DNA from: Emydura subglobosa | Taxonomy: Eukaryota; Chordata; Testudines; Chelidae | NCBI GenBank assembly: GCA_007922225.1 | Contig: ML679989.1 | Span: 19,675,570 to 19,739,569 of the forward strand | Reading direction: 5' to 3' | DNA: 64,000 nucleotides | In this document: in pieces, positions 23,211 through 35,374 of the stretch | Position numbering within the stretch: position 1 is the stretch's first letter | Layout: each line of letters opens with the position of its first letter | The notes under the pieces: model-generated | The model's input: the letters and a program-made list of their open reading frames with translations, nothing else | Database searches by the model: none | What the model was told of the DNA's origin: nothing | Program-made: the position numbers and the translations under genes

Positions 23211-23829
23211 TATGGGGCTCAGCTGGGGCGAGTACATGCCCAGGCACCATCCTGGCACCCCTCTGAGCTGCCCGTTGCTTGCCCCCCAGGCCCAAAAGTC
23301 TTGGCTCACACAGCTGCTTTGCCAGCACAGGGAAACACCACTGCCCATTGCTGGGGGGAAGCTGCCACCACCAGCAAGGAGGATCAGGAGCTGCCAGCAG
23401 GGCCCTCTTCCTGGAAACAGCATTGGGTGACTCGGGGGAACAAACCCCCAGCGCTGCTACCCAGCTGCAGATTCTCCGGAGCACCACAGCGCCTCCTGCT
23501 GCACAACCCAGGAAAGGCAAGAATCCAACCCTGGATCAGCACCACCCCCAGAGCAGCCCAGGAGAGGCGTGAGTGGTGTCCGCTTTCCTTTGATCCCTGG
23601 TGTTTCCTTTTACTTCATATGGGAGGCAAGAAATGTTACAAAGAATTTCCCGCTGTGGACGCTTCCCTCCTTCCTTGTCCATTGAAGGGCCGGTCCCTGG
23701 GCGTGGGTCTTCTATGAAGAAAGCATGACACTAATGGAGCCTCTGGTTAACGAGGTCTATGGTTGGTGTCCATCACTGTAGCATCTGAGAGCCCCATGGT
23801 CTTTAATCCATGTATCCTTGCAACGTTAT
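23211..23829. other. No gene supported; GC-rich overlapping frames
   Basis: Five open frames on both strands overlap in the GC-rich stretch at 23.1-23.7 kb. They share the same bases in different frames, show no domain, and are best explained by low stop frequency in GC-rich DNA. Confidence 0.5.
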
Positions 23830-23960
23830 GGTATAACTGAGTCACCGACAAAGACAGAGTGACGTGTCCAAGGTCCCGACAGGGCAGCTGTGGTGGAGCA
23901 GGAAATCGAATCAGGTCTCCCATCTCCGCACGCACCCTAGTCACAGCCCCATCCCCCATC
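23830..23960 (-). mobile_element. MIR-like SINE fragment
   Basis: In the plus direction it reads AACTGAGTCACCGACAAAG, GTGACGTGTCCAAGGTCCC, then AATCGAATCAGGTCTCCC, the reverse of the MIR body and B box. Both ends are truncated. Confidence 0.55.
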
Positions 23961-24417
23961 TCAGCTTGCTCGGCTGGGCTTAGCTGTTATTTCATTAGTT
24001 ACACATAAATGATCAACTCACAGGGGGTCAGTCGGTTCTGGAGCTATGAGCTGAGGTCTAAGGACAGTAATTTGTCTTGCTCCGGTAACAGCACCAAATG
24101 AATTTTGCTGCTGTGTATAATAACAGCAGCTCACAGAGCAGGGAGCGGAGGAAGAGATGGTATCAGGCAGTTGTTTTTTAATGCTCCTCCTGTGTTTAAT
24201 TTCTCACTGTAAGTCCCTGTGATAGCAGCAGGAGGCAGCCATTATTATTCATTTTTAATCACTACAAAGAACTTTGTAGTTGCTACAGAAAGTTGAAAGG
24301 TTCTCAAATGGAGGAGGAGCCAGCTATAAGAGCTGTAAGTCCCTTCACTTGGGACTGGTAAAAGTGTTTGGCTAGGCACTGCAGAGAAGCAGTCTGGGTA
24401 CACAGCAAGGCGTCTAC
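23961..24417. other. No gene recognised
   Basis: A stretch between two MIR-like fragments in which nothing is recognised. Confidence 0.4.
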
Positions 24418-24545
24418 CCCCATTTTACTGAGCAGGAACAGAGAGAGTGAAAGACTTTCCCAAGGTTACACAAGGAGACTGTTGCAGAACAGGGAACTGA
24501 ATCCAAGTTTGCTTCCCAGCCCACTAACCAGCAGAGGAGGGAACC
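24418..24545 (-). mobile_element. MIR-like SINE fragment
   Basis: CCCCATTTTACTGAGCAGGA, then GACTTTCCCAAGGTTACACA, then GGGAACTGAATCCAAGTTTG is the reverse complement of the MIR body followed by its tRNA-like head. The copy is well ordered but diverged. Confidence 0.75.
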
Positions 24546-25609
24546 AGAAGGATGTGCCAATATTCCTTTGTCAGTGCTGACTCCGGGACCCTACACATTA
24601 ATGAAGGGGCACTGGGACTTAGAGGCTTGTGGAAGGATCAAACACTCCAGCTAGCTCTGAATATGTTTTTCTCCTCCCTGCATATTTTTCTTGCCACAGA
24701 GACAAGCAAACTGCTTGGGCCCAGTTCTGAATGCACCCAACCCCCCAGGATAGGGAGTTCCATTCAAACTCAGATATTATTGGGCCCCAGTTCTGCTTAG
24801 CAGAGATGGTAAATGGACAGATAGACAAACCCAGAGAGGTTGTGCAATCAGGAGGAAAAACAGGGAGAGAAATTCCAGAGAGAATAGCTCAAATAAAAAT
24901 TCAACAGCATTTACCCGTACCTCCCCGAACCAGCTGGGGGGGACCTTTTTTTAGAAGCTTTCATAAAATAACTCTATACAAACTAATACAAATTCCCCTG
25001 GAGACAGTTGTTTAAAACATTCCCCATTCCATCTTTCTGCACATGAGCATCTCCATAACAGTGCTTGGGGACTGCCCTCTGCGGGCGTGCAGACCTGTGA
25101 CTGATGGGAAAATAAATCATTCTGGCACATGCCCCTGCACGTTTGCTTATTCATTTCTTTTCCTGTCTATGGTTAGGGTGACTAGGGTTTTTTGTGTTTG
25201 TTTTCAGGAGCTGACCGACTCCATTTAGTGGGAACGCTGATCCTGGGCTTCAAGAGGGCTGAAGGCCTTTATCTCAATCAGAGAGAGCATGATGGAAAAA
25301 TCCTGGTTACCTGCAGGTTCCCTGGTCCTGTAAAGTACACATCCACTGGTGTTTTGGTTTTGGTACAATCACACCCCTGAGTGTGAACAGCAAACCACAC
25401 AGGAATTTGCAAGGGGACATGGAGGCCAAAATAATCAACTATTGTCTTTCGATGCTATAAACACAGACAGCTGGGCACAGAGGAGGGCGCCAGGTACTGC
25501 CCTGTCTGACACCGTTGAGAGGCTGCTCGGAGACTTTGTACAGTTCTGCACACAGCGGGATCAGAATGACGTCAAAAAGAAGAGGGAACTCAAAGAGCAA
25601 GGACTGACT
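24546..25609. other. No gene recognised
   Basis: Short chance open frames on both strands. No repeat is assigned. Confidence 0.45.
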
Positions 25610-25760
25610 GTTATGATTAGTATTTAGGGTCAAGGCAGGCCTGTGATGTGCCAGGCACTTCGGCAAGTTCGTAAGAGACGCAGCCCCAGCCCAGAGAGTT
25701 CCCGGACTAATGGCAGAGAAGGCGAGAGAGACAAATAGGAGGGAAGGACATGAGACGACA
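25610..25760 (+). repeat. Ancient interspersed repeat, copy 3
   Basis: A TATGATTAGTATTTAGGG start, then TGTGATGTGCCAGGCACTTC, a GAGACGCAGCCCCAGCCCAG block and a trailing GAGAGACAAATAGGAGGGAA. The order matches copies near 0.5 and 12.6 kb, and this copy preserves more of the 3' part. Confidence 0.5.
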
Positions 25761-27234
25761 ATACCTGTTCACACACACTGCACAGGCTTTCCATTGTATA
25801 TTACTGGCCACCAGCCAAGCCTGTCACAACAAACATATTGGACCAGCTTCTGCCCTCACCTGCATCCTGCTTTAGTCACAGAGGTGCAACCAGAGGGTGG
25901 GATTTCACTAATTAACATATAGCTTATTTCAGTGTGCTGCTGTAAGACTGATTTATCCCAGGGATGTCTCGGAGATCTCTCCTGCCTGCATGGGAGGGGT
26001 TAGCTGTCTCCACAGCACTATCCCCCTAATCCATGGACTTGTCTGGGGAGGGAGCAAGATGGGGGAATGGGAGCATCTTCCTCCTTGCAACCAGTCAGAA
26101 ATCTGCTGAGAAGCTGCTGCAGCTTGATGACTGTGTTAAGAGGAGCCCTCTGCATCATGGAGCAGCGCAGATGGGAGCACCCAAGCCCTGCTGCTACATG
26201 TGGACCACGGAGTCCCCATTAAGGGTCTCTGTGGGACTGGTCCTGCTCTCCAAAGGTTCCTCTGAGATCTACAGGTTCTGGGAGCTTTTCTGGTCTCGTG
26301 GGAAGAATTCAGATGATCTAGATTTTCCATTCCCCTCTGTGGCTCTTTCTCCAGCAGCGGATGGTCTGGGCTCTAGTTTTTACATCCTGCTGGTGCAATG
26401 CGGGTCTGTAATAGCCAGTAACTACTTAACAATCCATCAGACACGTTTCTTGAATTGTTTTCTCTCTCATGCATTCAAATACATGAATTCAGAACTGAAA
26501 ACATCATAAAGAGATCTGATTAAAAAAAAGGAAGGAAAGCTTGAGAAAAAATTGAAATTACAAAGTCATTTTCATCGAGGGGGATGGTTTTTCTTTCTTT
26601 CTTTCTTTCCGTGAAACTTTTTTTTAATTATTGAAGAACTTGGACATTTTGGGGACATTTTCCCTACTTCCCATTATGCCTTCTTTCGCCCCCTTTTCCT
26701 TTTTATCACTGAATGCAATAGAATCAGTGATGTTCAGAATCCGCTCCTCCATTTGTATAATTTTTCCACTTGGCACTGTCTAACTTTTTCGAAACTTCTT
26801 CCGTTATGGAAAGTTACAGAGTGGCAGGAAGGAAAATGAAATAGTTAAAAAAAAAAAATAATAATGTTCATTTTTCCTATTGCATTTGGGGGGGCCGAAG
26901 GGGAGAAGGGGGAGAAATTGGGATGACAAAATTAATCAAACTCCAAAACTGTGAAATATCAAAATGTCCAGATCTCCAAACTTTTGGTTTAGAGGAAAAA
27001 CTGAAACCTTTTGAAACTCTGGAAGTTCTTTGTGAAAGCTTCAGGGTTAGAAAAAAGGACATTTTTGCATTGAAAAAGTTCTGAATGAAACATGTCAACC
27101 AGTTTTAAAGCCTATTTCCTCTGTCGCAGGGTTTGTTGGCAGTAGGGATGTCCCCCAGCGTAGCAGAGAAACAGCTTGCTGTGCAGTCCACTAGAGGTCA
27201 CTGTTGTCATTCAGAAATCTGACTTCTCCAGCCA
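25761..27234. other. No gene supported
   Basis: A plus-strand frame of 158 codons at 26033-26509 has no recognisable domain and is overlapped by a minus-strand frame. A short CTTT-rich microsatellite lies near 26597-26610, and an AAAATAATAATG-type A-rich tract near 26845. Confidence 0.45.
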
Positions 27235-27330
27235 TAGCATTGGGTGCTCTGCCAGGAGCCGTACATGAGAGCTCAGCGAGCGGCAGAGAGCCGGGCCAGT
27301 GAGGTCTGCAAGCTGGAGGGAGCTCACCTG
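27235..27330 (+). repeat. Ancient interspersed repeat, copy 4 (weak)
   Basis: CTCTGCCAGGAGCCGTACAT with the trailing GGCAGAGAGCCGGGCCAGTG and GTCTGCAAGCTGGAG is consistent with a diverged copy of the repeat seen near 0.5, 12.6 and 25.6 kb. Confidence 0.35.
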
Positions 27331-27431
27331 CAGCCTCTCCCCAGCGCGCAGGGCTCCTGTTTCTATCAGCTTGTGCCGTCAGTACTGGCGTCGGGTGGAT
27401 GCTGTGACCGTGGCTGGGGGCTGCAGACACG

Positions 27432-27590
27432 CCAAGTGGTTCTCAACCTGCTGCAGACCACAATGCATTACGTGGGCCGCGTCCAATACTTCCTGTAGGG
27501 CCCCGAGGATGTGACATGGGCCGCAGCTGTGTGCTGAATGGGCCACAAGTGGCCCACAGGCCGCTGGCTGAGAACCACTGCACTAAGGTA
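27432..27590. mobile_element. Short TIR DNA element (hAT-like MITE)
   Basis: Left end AGTGGTTCTCAACCTGC and right end GGCTGAGAACCACT are inverted repeats (AGTGGTTCTCA-CC). The interior is about 130 bp, rich in GGGCCGC and GTGGCCCACAGGCC. No clear 8-bp target duplication is visible. Its left terminus resembles that of the element at 50.93 kb, a family I associate with hAT elements in reptiles. Confidence 0.6.
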
Positions 27591-27604
27591 TTCACCAGGG
27601 TGAA

Positions 27605-27710
27605 TTTGACCCAGGTATTATTATGGTGTGTTCTCTGGTTCGTGGTAGCATCTGCAAGTCCCAGTCCCGGACCAAGGGCACATGGTGCTAGGCCCTAGAG
27701 CACGGCAGAT
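27605..27710 (+). repeat. Ancient interspersed repeat, copy 5
   Basis: AGGTATTATTATGGTGTG, GGTAGCATCTGCAAGTCCCA and GGCACATGGTGCTAGGCCCT follow the same order as the 5' half of copy 1 at 491-570. Confidence 0.5.
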
Positions 27711-27857
27711 GGTACTGGAGCGTAAAGAGCCCCTTTGCCAGCCCCCGCACCGGTCCCTGGGCTACCCTTGAACAGAGACCCCATCAGGTTTGGACTTCAG
27801 ACAGCGTCACTGGGCGTGGCGGAGCTTGCTGTCCGAGAGGCGGGGCCTAGAGCGGAG

Positions 27858-28082
27858 TTAGGCCAGATCTGCACGACCGCCCCATAACGGTATAACTACG
27901 CCACTCAGGGCTGTGGGTTTGTCACCTAGCCCTCCGGTGTAGACAGCGCTATGTCGGCAGGAGAGCTTCTTCCCTCGCCATAGCTACCGTCTCTTGGGGA
28001 GGTGGAGCAACTCGCCGATGGGAGACGCTCTCCTGTCGGTGTCGGAACGTCTTCACTAAAGCCCTACGGCGGCGTTTAGACA
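27858..28082. mobile_element. MITE with internal inverted repeats
   Basis: The left end GGCCAGATCTGCACGACCGC and the right end CGTCTTCACTAAAGCCC correspond to the GGTCTACACTA-type TIR of a large reptile MITE family. Inside, AACGGTATAACTACGCCACT and TGTAGACAGCGCTATGTCGG are typical modules. Non-autonomous; no transposase frame. Confidence 0.7.
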
Positions 28083-29185
28083 ATGATTTCTCTTCCTGAG
28101 TGACAGCTCTTCACTGTAGCGATAATCACCTGTCCACAGCTTCTGCCCGCCCATGGCACGGATGAGTGATGTATGTCGGGGCAGCATGGCTACATAGCCG
28201 GGAGTGCCGCCACTGGGAGCTTTGGTCATCATGCAGACACCCGGCAACCTCATGCCGATGTCCTGAGGTATTCACTGGGGGGGCGGGGCGGGGGTGAATT
28301 CAGGCCTCTAGCCTTGGTTTGTCTGTGTGGTTCCACTCAGGCCTGGGGGTTTGTGCATGGAAGGGAAGCGGGGGGCGGAGGTGGTGAACAGATGTTTCTT
28401 CACTTTGGGTGTTGATTTGGGGCTCATGGCAATGAGGGATTAATAGCTCCAGACCCACCCTGTGCCTCAAGCATGGTGCAGATTTCCCACATTCACCCCG
28501 TGGGAGCGTCCGCATTGCCCAGCGCTAGCCAGTCCTCATCCCTCCGAAAATTCTGCCCATTGGTCCAGACTCTCAGTGCTCTCCTACTGCAGCATGGACA
28601 TAAAAGCAGTAGGGATTGAGATCGCCTACAATCATTTCACGAATGACCTAAGCAGGCTGTCGCCCCAGGTCTCCAGCAGTTACGACAGATAGTGTGTTAA
28701 CCCACCATGCCATGAGCTGTTTTATTAAGAACAACTGCACATTTCTGGATGTATTGTGTCTTATCTCTTCTGTGATGTATCTGGGTGGACAATTTGCCAG
28801 AATCCGGTCTGTCTGGGATTAGCTTCTTCTCTTGTAGTTGTACTTGCTGGCGGCGTCTAGCTTATATGGTATGAAATACGTATGACAAGCGCACACACCA
28901 TGTCTTCCCATCCACTGCACTGAACCACTGAGTACTTGACAATAGCTTTCCTGTCGTCAGTCTGTTTATTTATTAGGGCAACTGATCTGTCTGGGCTGCC
29001 GCTTTCAGAAGGAGTCTTGTGCTGATGCCTGAGAACTCGGGTTTGATTTCTTTTGCACCACTGTTTTCTTTACTTACAGAATAATAAATCCTTGTGGTGC
29101 CCTAGCAGACAAGGAAAAAGGGTCACATTTTAGAAGAAGCTGCCAATTTCTCCCCTGGAAAATCTTTAATCTGGTGGGCCCTCTT
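28083..29185. other. No gene recognised
   Basis: Short overlapping frames around 28.1-28.7 kb without domains. GC-rich at 28270-28400. Confidence 0.45.
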
Positions 29186-29225
29186 TTTGTATGCCGTGTT
29201 GTAGCCATGTTGGTTCCAGGATAGT
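29186..29225 (-). repeat. Fragment shared with the foldback element at 59 kb
   Basis: On the minus strand this reads TATCCTGGAACCAACATGGC and then TACAACACGGCATA. The same phrase, diverged (CCTGGGACTGACATGGCTAC), ends the insertion at 58990-59206. This shows the 59-kb element belongs to a dispersed family. Confidence 0.55.
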
Positions 29226-30527
29226 CAGTGCCATAAAAGATATTCACTCACCCAGCCTGGGCTGTGTTTTTAACATTCTTACCTCCTCTGAGCATCAACA
29301 TATGTACTGGCTGAACCCACCAATGGGCTATGTGGGAACTGCAGGGCCTGACTAAGCAAAGCTGGGTCGTGCATGGACAAGAGGCATGTATGCTGATTTT
29401 GCAGGAGAAATGTATGCAACCATGTTTGAAAAGGGGCCTCCCGGGCCAGGTTTCCAAACCTGCGCGTGCAAATAGCCAGACACCTGAGTAGTGTGTGAGA
29501 GATCAATGCAAGGCACTCTTCTGGGGAAAGGAATTGAGGATCTGGGCCAAGCAATTTCTGGTTTTCTAGCATTCCGTTATGCATGGTAATTCTCTGGATC
29601 GCTGTGTGGTCTATTGCCCCTTACCCAGTCTTGAAACTGAATAAACTCAAGCATCCGGTCAGGATTCCACACCGAGAGTCTCAAGTTTCTTTGAAAATGT
29701 TTCTTTATTGAAACTACCTAAAAGTTTCATTTCCTGCCCCTGATTTCTATCCTTTGTTGCAATTTCTCAGTCGGGGAGACCAGCCCTGTAGTCTGCACAG
29801 ACTAAGAATTACATTGCTCTTGGAGAAAATTAACTGATAAAGAGGTTTAATATCAGCGCCTACCAGACAGAGACAAGATTGCCTCAGCTGATAGTGCTAG
29901 GGATAAGCACACTGCTCTGAGCACTCATTGTTTCTCGGACGGGACCACAACTCCTATTTTTTGTCTTTCCTTTGCAAAAGCTAATTCCCAGTAATGGTGC
30001 CTAGGAGGCAGTGTGGGCTCCCCAATACTCACAGGGAGGGGAAATGGTCTTCTCCTCCTTCTGGGAGGTGCCTCAGTTGCTGGTCCCAGCTGCGATTCTC
30101 TAGGGCCCAGCTGCCCCAGGCACTGCTCGCCTGCCTCACTCAGCCAGGGGAGCGGCTGCACTGTGGCTAAGGAGCCTGCTGCAGTGTTATTGGGCTGGAC
30201 ACGGAGGAAGTATGCTTGCTAGAGAGCAAGAGGCAGGAGAAAATCTCCAGGGAAACGGCCTCCATGGTTCATCAGCAGTCAAGGGGAAAGGAGAGTTTGT
30301 GAGGCTTGCGGCAGGTAGGAGTTTTGAGGCCTTTCCCACTGCCAGAGTTTGTGCCTGGAGAAGCAGAAGCTCGGAGGCTGGATTCCACTCTAGTTCTCTT
30401 GATCAGTTCATCGCTGGAGAGTCATTCATGCCCAGTTCCATGCACTGTAACCTTGCAGTTCCATGCAGCTGGGTGCCCTGGAGTCCCAGCTGTTCATCCA
30501 GCCACCTCTGTATTTAGGATTAGCGTA
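29226..30527. other. No gene recognised
   Basis: Open frames of 69-101 codons overlap on both strands without recognisable domains. No repeat is assigned. Confidence 0.45.
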
Positions 30528-31035
30528 ACCACTGCTGAAATACTGGGTCAAGTTCTAATGTCCACAGTTCAAGAAGGATGTTGATAAATTGGAGAGGGAT
30601 GATTAAAGGGTTAGAAACCTGCCTTCAAGTGATAGACTCAAGGAGCTCAAGCTATTTATCTTAACACAGAGAAGGTTAAGGGGTGACTTGATTACAGTCT
30701 GTAAGTATCTACATGGGGAACGACTGTTTAATAATGGGCTCTTCAATCTAGCAGAGAAAGGGCTAACATGATCCGGCGGTTGGCAGTTGAAGCTAGACAA
30801 ATTCAGTCTGGAAATAAGGTGTAAATCTTTTAACAGTGAGAGTAATTAGCCATTGGGACAGTTTACCAAGGGTCATGGTGGATTTTCCATCACTGACAAT
30901 TTTAAAATCAAGATTGGATGTTCTTCTCAAAGCTCTGCTCTAGGCGTTATTGTGGGGAGCTTCTCTGGCCTGTGCTATACAGGGGGTCTGACTGGATCAT
31001 CACAACGGCTCCTTCTGGTCTTGGAATCTATTAAT
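30528..31035 (+). mobile_element. CR1 LINE 3' fragment
   Basis: Carries the C-terminal CR1 RT region and 3' UTR: AAGGATGTTGATAAATTGGA, GAAGGTTAAGGGGTGACTTG, GTAAGTATCTACATGGGGAA, GTAATTAGCCATTGGGACAG, and the 3' end GTCTGACTGGATCATCACAA, CCTTCTGGTCTTGGAATC. The same blocks recur in the CR1 at 59218-59605, so both are the same subfamily, distinct from the elements at 2.3, 22.1 and 38.1 kb. No open frame survives. Confidence 0.85.
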
Positions 31036-31051
31036 TCAGCTCCACGGGGAC

Positions 31052-31262
31052 ATATTAGGTGCATCTCCACTGCAGAAAAAAGCCCCAGGCAGTGAGTCTT
31101 GGAGCCTGCGTCAACTGACTCAAGCTCACAAGGCGTGTGCTGCAGGGCTAAGAATAGTAGTGGGGATTCTGTAGGTTGGAGCCTGGGCTCTGAAATCTGG
31201 CGAGAGGGATGGGTCTCAGAACCTGGGCTCGAGGCAGAAATGTCTACACGGCCCTGTAGCAT
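31052..31262. mobile_element. MITE, ATCTCCACTGCA family
   Basis: Left end GGTGCATCTCCACTGCAGAA and right region GAAATGTCTACACGGCCCTG are inverted relatives of GACATCTACACTGCA. The interior contains GGAGCCTGCGTCAACTGACT and GGAGCCTGGGCTCTGAAATC, which match the interior of the better-preserved copy at 54591-54892 in kind. Non-autonomous. Confidence 0.7.
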
Positions 31263-31539
31263 GAGCGCAAGGCAGAGTGCCCCGTCTCAGTGAATGCCGG
31301 TTCTGATATCTGCAGTTAGGCATCATGAGAGCTATTGGGGGAGAAAAGGGGGGTGAGGACGAAGAGGATGAAAATTATGATATTTTTAAAAACCTATTTT
31401 CCCTGTATTGAAATTTGAGCAGGTCTATCAGTGGCTGAAAACTGGGTCAAAGGGTTTATGAAAATGTCATTCATTTTTTTTTTTTAAATAAATCGATTTT
31501 AAAATTTCATCAACATTTAAAAATTGACCAGCTCTAGTT
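31263..31539. other. No gene recognised
   Basis: Spacer between a MITE and a CR1 fragment. It contains a T9-10 run near 31475 and AT-rich sequence. Confidence 0.4.
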
Positions 31540-31795
31540 AATAAGCAGTCAGTGAGGGTAATTAACCACTGGCACAGCACTCACTGGGAGAGGGGATTTT
31601 ATCAGCATTTAAATGGGGAATAGATGGCTTTCTAGTTCCCCTACCAGCTCCTCAGCTCAGTCCTTACACAGCAGGAGAGAATAATTCTCTCTTCTGCAGA
31701 AATCACTGGGTGAAGTTTTCTGGCTTGTATCATGCCGGAGATCAGACTAGATGAACAGAATGGTCCCTTCTGGCTTCCACATCTCTGAATATCAC
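31540..31795 (+). mobile_element. CR1 LINE 3' fragment, different subfamily
   Basis: GTCAGTGAGGGTAATTAACC, CACTGGGAGAGGGGATTTTA and the 3' end CCGGAGATCAGACTAGATGA with GGTCCCTTCTGGCTTC are CR1 3'-end blocks, but the middle differs from the fragment at 30.5-31.0 kb. Only the last 250 bp are present. Confidence 0.7.
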
Positions 31796-34700
31796 AGATG
31801 AGGCTTGACTGACATTTTTCATTGGCCCGTCTCACATGTACCAGGAGTCTCCCGAGATCAACATCCATTGAGTCTTTCATGGAGTAGTGAAGGTGCTGAA
31901 ACTGAAAGGAGCTTTAACTTGCATCTATTTGTAATGCCTCCTTCAGAGAGGAGGGGGAATACTGGGCAAGGGAGCTGGCTCTGCCCACGTTCCTGTTTGC
32001 AATGCCACATGCTCGGTTCACTCAGAAGTGGAGCAAGCCAGGGCTTAGTGTCTTTCCCTCGCTGGCCTGTGATGAGAGCAAAGGGCAGCATCTTTACTGG
32101 TGCAATGTATTTTCTTTGTGACATAAGCTGTAGTTTGCACCTGTTCTACATGCCACGTACACCACGCATGAGACGGGAGAACCCAGTGTTTCATGTGCTA
32201 CAGCTCAAGGAGAAAAGTGTCATGCTGTGAACAAGACAAATACAAATTAAACCCTACTAGATGTAAGTGCATTGGTTTATACCCTTGGAGATGTGTTTTG
32301 TTTTATTATATCTGACACCTCCAGTGAGCAATACAGAGTAGGGCTGGCATGAGATAGCTGTTCCTGAACAAGGGATGTGGATTCATGCTTCATTCCTCAT
32401 TCATCCTTTTCTGCAATCATCTCACAAAGAATCTTCTCTCATTCATGCAGAACGTCACCCATACATCAGCACTGTCAGCTCCTCTGGGAAGAAAGGCAGA
32501 TCTCACCAGTACAGCTCCTGCTACCCATCTCTCCTGAGCTCCCCGTCTGTAGCACCTGGTGCTGGTCCCTGTCAGGCACACTCAGATTATTTCAGGCACA
32601 CTTAACTCTACTCTACCGGTTCTCTGCCATATTGCTCTGCCCAGTGTTTGCAGAGATGAAAGCATAGCAAAGCTAGTGACAACATTGCATTTTGTCATAT
32701 ACCATTAATTAAAGACTTGTTTAATCCACCACATGGTCACCTGCCCTCATGGTGTCTGTTGTGGATACGTTTACTGGGTGAGGGATTTATGGTAGAGCAT
32801 GTGTGGCGAGCTTCATGGTCCCCAGAGAAAGTGACAAATAATTATCCTCTCTCGGACCCCACGCAGTGTCAAGCCAGGTTTGATTTATCATGAAGGCAAT
32901 GGAGCCTTGGGAACTGGTTTCGTACTGGACATGGAATTTGTGCTGGAATTTGTGCGCAAAAAGACTCAACTTCCTGGAGGTCTTCGTGCCTTGAACTTCG
33001 TCGACAAGAACGCTGTGGCTTGCCTTGACTGGATTGCATCAAATATAGTGACAGGGATCTGGCCTAGGTGGACTACTGCTCAGATACTGGTGGTCATGCC
33101 ACTGTGTCCCTTTCAGCCATTCACAGATGCCTGAAAAGTGACGGCTGCTCCAGCATTGCTCCTGTCTGTGCATCCATCAACCATCTCAGCTCTTCTCACA
33201 CCCTCTGTGGGATGAAGGCCGTCTGTCCATCCATGTACCCTGCTCATTCTCCACCCCAAAGCAGGGAAGCACCCCTGGGACAGCCCCAAAAGGGACAGGC
33301 AACACGTGGCCAGGCACAGCACGATAGCTTTGACTCCCATGCATGCCGCAACATGAACCAAGGTTCAGCCAGAGAGGCAGGAGATTGCCCTCGCCACCCT
33401 GAGTGCAGCTGGGAAACGGACAGTGCAGGAACACTCAGAGAAACACACCGTTTGCTGCTGTTATGCAGTGCTGAACCTGCACTGGGAGGGGCGGGCTGGC
33501 GGCCAGGCGGCCCTAGGACAGCGATGAACTGGGCTCTCTGTTACTGTTTCACAGTGACCTGCGCTGCAAGCTGGCCTTCACCCCCCCCCAAGTGGCTTGC
33601 CAGTGGGCCAGGTTGCTGCCTGCCCATCTCAGCTGTTGGTTGTTTCCTATATAGTCAGCTGCATTTGAGGGGAAGTCAGCCCAGGCCCATCATCTGTCAG
33701 AGGCATAAATTCCTGCTCTGAGCGGGGCTCCCTGACCAGCAGCGAGAAGGGACATGGGGTGCTGCCAGAGGATCATGTGACTGATCTGGTGGGGGATTTT
33801 CCAGCGCCCCGTATAACCCAGGGACTCATACCCAAGGTGCTATGAAAAGTTCCAGCACCAGAGCCCCCACAGCGGCAAGAATGGTAGAGAGCCCCTCGCG
33901 AGAACGCTTCTGTCTTGCACTTACATCCTAGCACTGGACATGCCCGGCCCTTGTGCAGATGTGACAGTGGCGGGGGCAATGAGCCTTCCCCCATAAGATG
34001 GCCTGCTTTGGGGCCAGGCAGAACTGCAGCCGCTCTGTTCGAGGGTGCACAGGAATCACTGCTATGGGTCTGGGGTGCTCCAAAGGGGGCAAAGAACGGT
34101 GGGAAGGAAGTAGGTCACTGCTCTGTCCCCATGTTCTGCTCAGTGGCCCTGACTCGCCCATTGGGGAGCAGGAAGCAGCATCCCAATAAGGGGTGTAGCA
34201 GGGGCTCCGGCTGCTCCTGCCTATAGAGAGCTGAGGCCCATAGGGAGATGAGATGCACAAAGGATCCCTCAGTGTCCGTGTGGTTAGCCAAAGACCATCT
34301 CTCTGCTGCAGTGAGACCAACGTGCACTGATGAGCTGGCCGCTCTGAGCGCAGCGATGGCAGGGCATGCTATATTTTGCAGGAGGCTTGTTCTGAATATA
34401 TTGCTTTCCAGACCCTGTATATTCAACAGCACTTCACCAATACCTGATGTACAGCACTGGCCTGATGTGACCAACAGCTGGAACCATCCTGCCGTGCTGC
34501 CTGGCTCCCAGACAAGATGCTTTCTGAACAGCACAAGTCACGTGTATAAAGAAGTATAAAGTATACAGGAAGTATGAAGAGGAAATAACATTGCTGCTGT
34601 AGAGTTATGTTACCGGAAGAGCTGAAGCTTCGCTCTGAGACTGGAAGTGGTGATCAGACAAAAGCACAGACAGTCAGTTAGTGGTTTGTCTCGCTCTCTC

Positions 34701-35374
34701 TGTGCCCTGTACTTTCCCAGTGCTCAGCTTTGGGGCACTCACTGCATAGAAGACGACAAAGACGTGTGGTAGGGGTTTTAACCAGGCCACAACGTTATTA
34801 GTAGAAGCAAGGTCTGAATGAGCTCTCCTCTGCCAGCTAGTGAGGCGCTGGGGGGAAAAGGCTTCAGACTGTATTTACATGAACACACCTGCTCTGCCTA
34901 GGTGTGCAGCAGACGGAGCTGTGCTGCTGAAGGGATCCATTTTGGCTGGTGTTGGGTTACAAATGCAGGAGTCATGAAATGTTCTTACCCTTATTGTGTG
35001 AGTAAAGGGCAGCAGACCTGTGCTCAGCCTGTCCTGACTGAGGGGGCCAACCTCAACTCAACTCATTAAGTAGGGGGTTTGGATGCTAGATCCCAGCGGG
35101 GGAGGGGGGGAAGAGAGAGAGAGCTTCCTAACGAGATTGTTAGGAATATTCTCTAAACTTGAGCCAATAACCTTTCCCCTCCATTCCTCCTTCCACAACA
35201 GCCACACCCCAAACAACCCTGCAAGAGCAAAGAGAACGCAGGCAGGAGTCCAGCAGCGGAGTGGGGGCCATTCAGTTTATTGCACTGAATGCAGCATGTA
35301 CAGTTACCTCCCTTGTGGGCAGGTGGCATGTGTGTGCATTTGGTTCAAGCAACCCAGAGACTTCAGAGACTGAG
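31796..35374. other. No gene supported
   Basis: About 3.6 kb with many overlapping frames, the longest 217 codons (33068-33721, plus) and 141 codons (31805-32230, plus). Each is overlapped by rival frames of similar length and shows no conserved domain or plausible splice context, so none is called. The stretch 33.3-34.3 kb is relatively GC-rich, which lowers stop-codon frequency. Confidence 0.45.

Noticed and set aside
23100..23720. Cluster of open frames as a GC-rich exon
   Set aside because: Five frames share the same bases on both strands, which points to low stop frequency and not to coding.
26033..26509. 158-codon plus-strand open frame
   Set aside because: No recognisable family and a minus-strand rival; likely chance.
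33068..33721. 217-codon plus-strand open frame
   Set aside because: GC-rich DNA with rival frames on both strands, no domain, no splice context, and a composition unlike a conserved protein.
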